Of a DNA stretch of 8,790 nucleotides, positions 6,519-8,790 are shown in pieces. Within the stretch, counting starts at the first letter, position 1. Each line of letters begins with the position of its first letter. Origin of the DNA: WVXT01 sp964345635 (GTDB lineage: Bacteria > UBA6262 > WVXT01); contig CAYFRM010000029.1 of NCBI GenBank assembly GCA_964345635.1, positions 1-8,790 of the forward strand, given 5' to 3'. The notes under the pieces were generated by a model. That model saw nothing but the letters and a program-made list of their open reading frames with translations. It did not search any database and was not told the DNA's origin. The translations under genes and the position numbers were made by a program.

Positions 6519-6543
6519 TGTAGGGGTTCGATTCATCGAACCC
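6519..6543 (+). repeat. TGTAG-headed hairpin with a 9-bp perfect stem (family C)
   Basis: TGTAG (6519-6523) starts one base after the gatB stop codon and is followed at once by GGGTTCGAT-TC-ATCGAACCC (6524-6543), a perfect 9-bp inverted repeat. The bases after it (GATTTGTAG) are not a T-tract, so a REP-like hairpin is more likely than an intrinsic terminator, though it could still protect the gatB mRNA 3' end. Confidence 0.75.
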
Positions 6544-6548
6544 GATTT

Positions 6549-6570
6549 GTAGTGTAGGGCTTTATGCCCG
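6549..6570 (+). repeat. TGTAG-headed hairpin repeat (family A, copy 4)
   Basis: These 22 bases are identical, and in the same orientation, to 474-495: head GTAGTGTA, then arms GGGC and GCCC around TTTAT, then G. The copy lies 30 nt upstream of the mfd start codon. Confidence 0.85.
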
Positions 6571-6600
6571 TAATGGTTGTGTTTTTCATGGAATAGACTT

Positions 6601-8790
6601 ATGAAGGATGAATTAGTCCGGTTCTGGGAAAAGAATCCCGGCCTGGAAGAAATTTCTGAAAAGATAGTTAACAGAGAGGAAAAGATAAGAGTCTCGGGGC
6701 TTTGGGGAGGTGCCAAAGCTTTTTTTATTTTGGCTCTCAAGGAAAGAACTTCTCGACCCCTATTAGTGATTACGGAAAGAGAGGACGAGTTAGAAAGGTT
6801 AAGAGAAGACCTTAAAGCTTTTCGGGGAGAGAGTAGCCTTTTTTCTCAAGAGAATACGGAAGATTCGCTTGTCTCTCTTTACCATCTTTCGGGCGAGAAG
6901 AATCCGCTTCTGGTGACGACTGTGGACAGCGTAAAGAAAAAAATTATTTCCCCCTCCCGCTTTTCCCTCCTTACCTTAACTCTCTCCCGGGGCGGAAAAA
7001 TCGAATATCGGAAGATAAGCGAAAAACTGGCTGCTGCCGGTTATGAGAGGGTTGACATCGTGGAGGGAGCAGGGGAATTTAGCCTGCGCGGTGAGATTCT
7101 GGACGTATGGTCTCCTAATCTGGACCGCCCTCTCAGGGTGATATTCCTCGAGGACCGTATTGAGGAAATGCGCCAGTTCGACCCCCTGACGCAAAGGTCG
7201 ATAAGCGCTGTGGCGGAAACCAGGGTGATTCCGGCAAAGTTGTGGGAGGAGAAAAGCAGGCATACGCTTTTTGATTATCTCCCGGAAAACGTAGCGCTGC
7301 TTCTGGATAACGTGGAGCATCCGCCGTCTCGCGGGAGGCGGCATTTTGCCGAGGTCTATTTGTCCGTCTTGCCTCAGAAGAATGCGCTCAATTTCTCCAC
7401 GAAGTCTCCGCCTTCGTTTCACGGCAAGATTCCGTTCTTCTGCCAGGAACTGGCAGATTGGCGAAAGCAAGGATGGGAAACGTACGTCTTCTGTAACAAC
7501 GAGGGAGAAAAGTCGCGGCTGGAAGAGCTCCTGCGAGAGCAAAAAGAGGAGGTATTTCCCCGCTTCCGGATAGGGAATTTGAATTCCGGGTTTATTTTTC
7601 CCGCCTTAAAACTTGTGGTGATTTCGGAAAAGGAAATCTTCGGCCGCTACAAGATAAGGCACCGTTACCCTAAACTCAAGTATCCCGCGAGAAGACTCAG
7701 CGACCTGATTGAACTTAACATTGGCGACTACGTTGTGCATGAGAGGTACGGCATCGGAAAATATTTGGGGCTTAAGCAGATAGAGGTAGAAGAGAGATTC
7801 ACCGATTATATTGCGATTGAGTACGCTAAGGGTGATAAATTGTACGTGCCTATTGAAGATTTTAATCTGGTGGAAAAATATATTGGCACTGAAGGTTATA
7901 AGCCGAAATTATATTCACTGGATAGCACTGCCTGGCGTCAGGTAACGGCCAGAGTGAAAAAGTCTGTCCAGAGGATTGCCCGGGAGCTTCTGGAGATATA
8001 TGCTGCCCGCCAGAAATTGCCGGGATATGCATTTCCTCCCGACAGCCATTACGAAGAGGAATTTGCCGATGCTTTCATTTACGAGACGACCCCGGATCAG
8101 GAAAGGGCAATCGTAGAAGTTAAGCAGGATATGACAAGCCGAAAACCGATGGACAGGATTGTCTGCGGCGATGTTGGTTACGGTAAGACGGAGGTAGCTA
8201 TGCGGGCCAGCCTTAAAGCCGTATTTGACTCCAAGCAAGTGGCAGTGCTTGCCCCTACTACAATTTTAGTTGAACAACACTACCACACTTTCTCCGAGAG
8301 ATTCGCCGATTATCCCGTGGTGATTGAGATGCTCTCCCGATTCAGAAGCAAAAAGGAGCAGAAAGAAATCATTGAAAAATTGAAGCAGGGTTCGGTCGAC
8401 ATCGTTATTGGCACGCACAGGCTACTCCAGAAGGATATTCAGTTTTTCGACCTGGGTTTGGTGGTGATTGACGAAGAGCAGAGGTTCGGCGTCCGCCACA
8501 AGGAGAAGTTGAAGCAACTCAGAAAGACTGTCGACGTGTTGACCTTGACTGCTACCCCTATTCCCAGAACTCTTTCTATGGCTCTGGGCGGAGTCAGGGA
8601 TATGTCAGTCATAGATACTCCTCCGCAAGGTCGCATCCCGGTGGAAACTTATCTGGGAGAATATAATGAGGAAATCGTGGAGATGGCGGTGAGGAACGAA
8701 ATCGAAAGGGGAGGTCAGGTCTTTTATGTCCATAACCGCGTGGAAACAATAGACACGGTCGCCAGTCGTCTGAAAAAGATGATGCCTGAC
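6601..8790 (+). CDS. mfd: Transcription-repair coupling factor Mfd, 3' partial
   Basis: Mfd is a dsDNA translocase that displaces RNA polymerase stalled at lesions and recruits UvrA. The frame is open for 730 codons to the window edge. In order: a degenerate UvrB-like module (about 28-240) with GYERVDIVEGAGEFSLRGEI (147-166), the UvrA-binding D2 region; a D3-like stretch (about 265-320); the RNA-polymerase interaction (CarD-like Tudor) domain (374-428) with VVHERYGIGK (378-387) and KLYVPIEDFNLVEKY; then the RecG-like motor with TTPDQ (496-500), Walker A GDVGYGKTE (523-531), DEEQ (624-627) and TATPIPRTLSMAL (650-662). The visible part ends in the second RecA domain; the TRG motif and the C-terminal D7 lie outside. 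Compared with E. coli, Walker A comes about 100 residues early, mostly through a shortened D1a and D1b. ATG 6601 lacks a good ribosome binding site. An in-frame TTG at 6577 is an alternative. Confidence 0.96.
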   Translation, partial: MKDELVRFWEKNPGLEEISEKIVNREEKIRVSGLWGGAKAFFILALKERTSRPLLVITEREDELERLREDLKAFRGESSLFSQENTEDSLVSLYHLSGEKNPLLVTTVDSVKKKIISPSRFSLLTLTLSRGGKIEYRKISEKLAAAGYERVDIVEGAGEFSLRGEILDVWSPNLDRPLRVIFLEDRIEEMRQFDPLTQRSISAVAETRVIPAKLWEEKSRHTLFDYLPENVALLLDNVEHPPSRGRRHFAEVYLSVLPQKNALNFSTKSPPSFHGKIPFFCQELADWRKQGWETYVFCNNEGEKSRLEELLREQKEEVFPRFRIGNLNSGFIFPALKLVVISEKEIFGRYKIRHRYPKLKYPARRLSDLIELNIGDYVVHERYGIGKYLGLKQIEVEERFTDYIAIEYAKGDKLYVPIEDFNLVEKYIGTEGYKPKLYSLDSTAWRQVTARVKKSVQRIARELLEIYAARQKLPGYAFPPDSHYEEEFADAFIYETTPDQERAIVEVKQDMTSRKPMDRIVCGDVGYGKTEVAMRASLKAVFDSKQVAVLAPTTILVEQHYHTFSERFADYPVVIEMLSRFRSKKEQKEIIEKLKQGSVDIVIGTHRLLQKDIQFFDLGLVVIDEEQRFGVRHKEKLKQLRKTVDVLTLTATPIPRTLSMALGGVRDMSVIDTPPQGRIPVETYLGEYNEEIVEMAVRNEIERGGQVFYVHNRVETIDTVASRLKKMMPD

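Overview
The window is a compact, all-plus-strand bacterial housekeeping segment. It starts inside a TPR-repeat protein gene. A PcrA/UvrD-type helicase gene follows, then the three genes of the GatCAB tRNA-dependent amidotransferase with a small cyclophilin-like-fold gene between gatC and gatA. The first ~64% of the repair translocase gene mfd runs off the right edge. The gene set fits an uncultured or little-studied bacterium that makes Gln-tRNA(Gln) and/or Asn-tRNA(Asn) by transamidation. A pcrA-gatCAB neighbourhood is also familiar from Firmicutes. The dense hairpin repeats in the spacers recall genomes of candidate phyla such as Omnitrophota, but the lineage is a guess from general impression and I could not test it.

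Layout: TPR gene (1-465, 5' partial); repeat-filled spacer (466-570); pcrA (571-2724); gatC 16 nt downstream (2741-3025); repeat-filled spacer; cyclophilin-like gene (3135-3509), whose stop overlaps the gatA start by one base; gatA (3509-4969); a spacer with two other repeat types; gatB (5075-6517); a spacer with two hairpin repeats; mfd (6601 to the end, 3' partial). No gene-free stretch exceeds 110 bases, and I see no RNA genes, insertion sequences or CRISPR arrays. No promoter can be named with confidence.

Functionally, GatC, GatA and GatB form one heterotrimer. GatA releases ammonia from Gln or Asn, and GatB uses it to amidate Glu-tRNA(Gln) or Asp-tRNA(Asn). PcrA and Mfd are both helicase-family motors of repair and transcription conflict, and both carry an RNA-polymerase-binding Tudor-like module with the same V-x-H-x-x-(F/Y)-G-x-G-K core.

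The least ordinary content is in the spacers. Eight short hairpins, belonging to three sequence families, are each headed by 5'-TGTAG on one strand or the other. Within two families, copies differ by paired, stem-preserving substitutions. This matches the architecture of REP elements mobilised by RAYT (TnpA-REP) enzymes. A fourth spacer holds a different tandem A/T palindrome. These repeats lie directly against start codons or ribosome binding sites, so they may influence expression of the operon.
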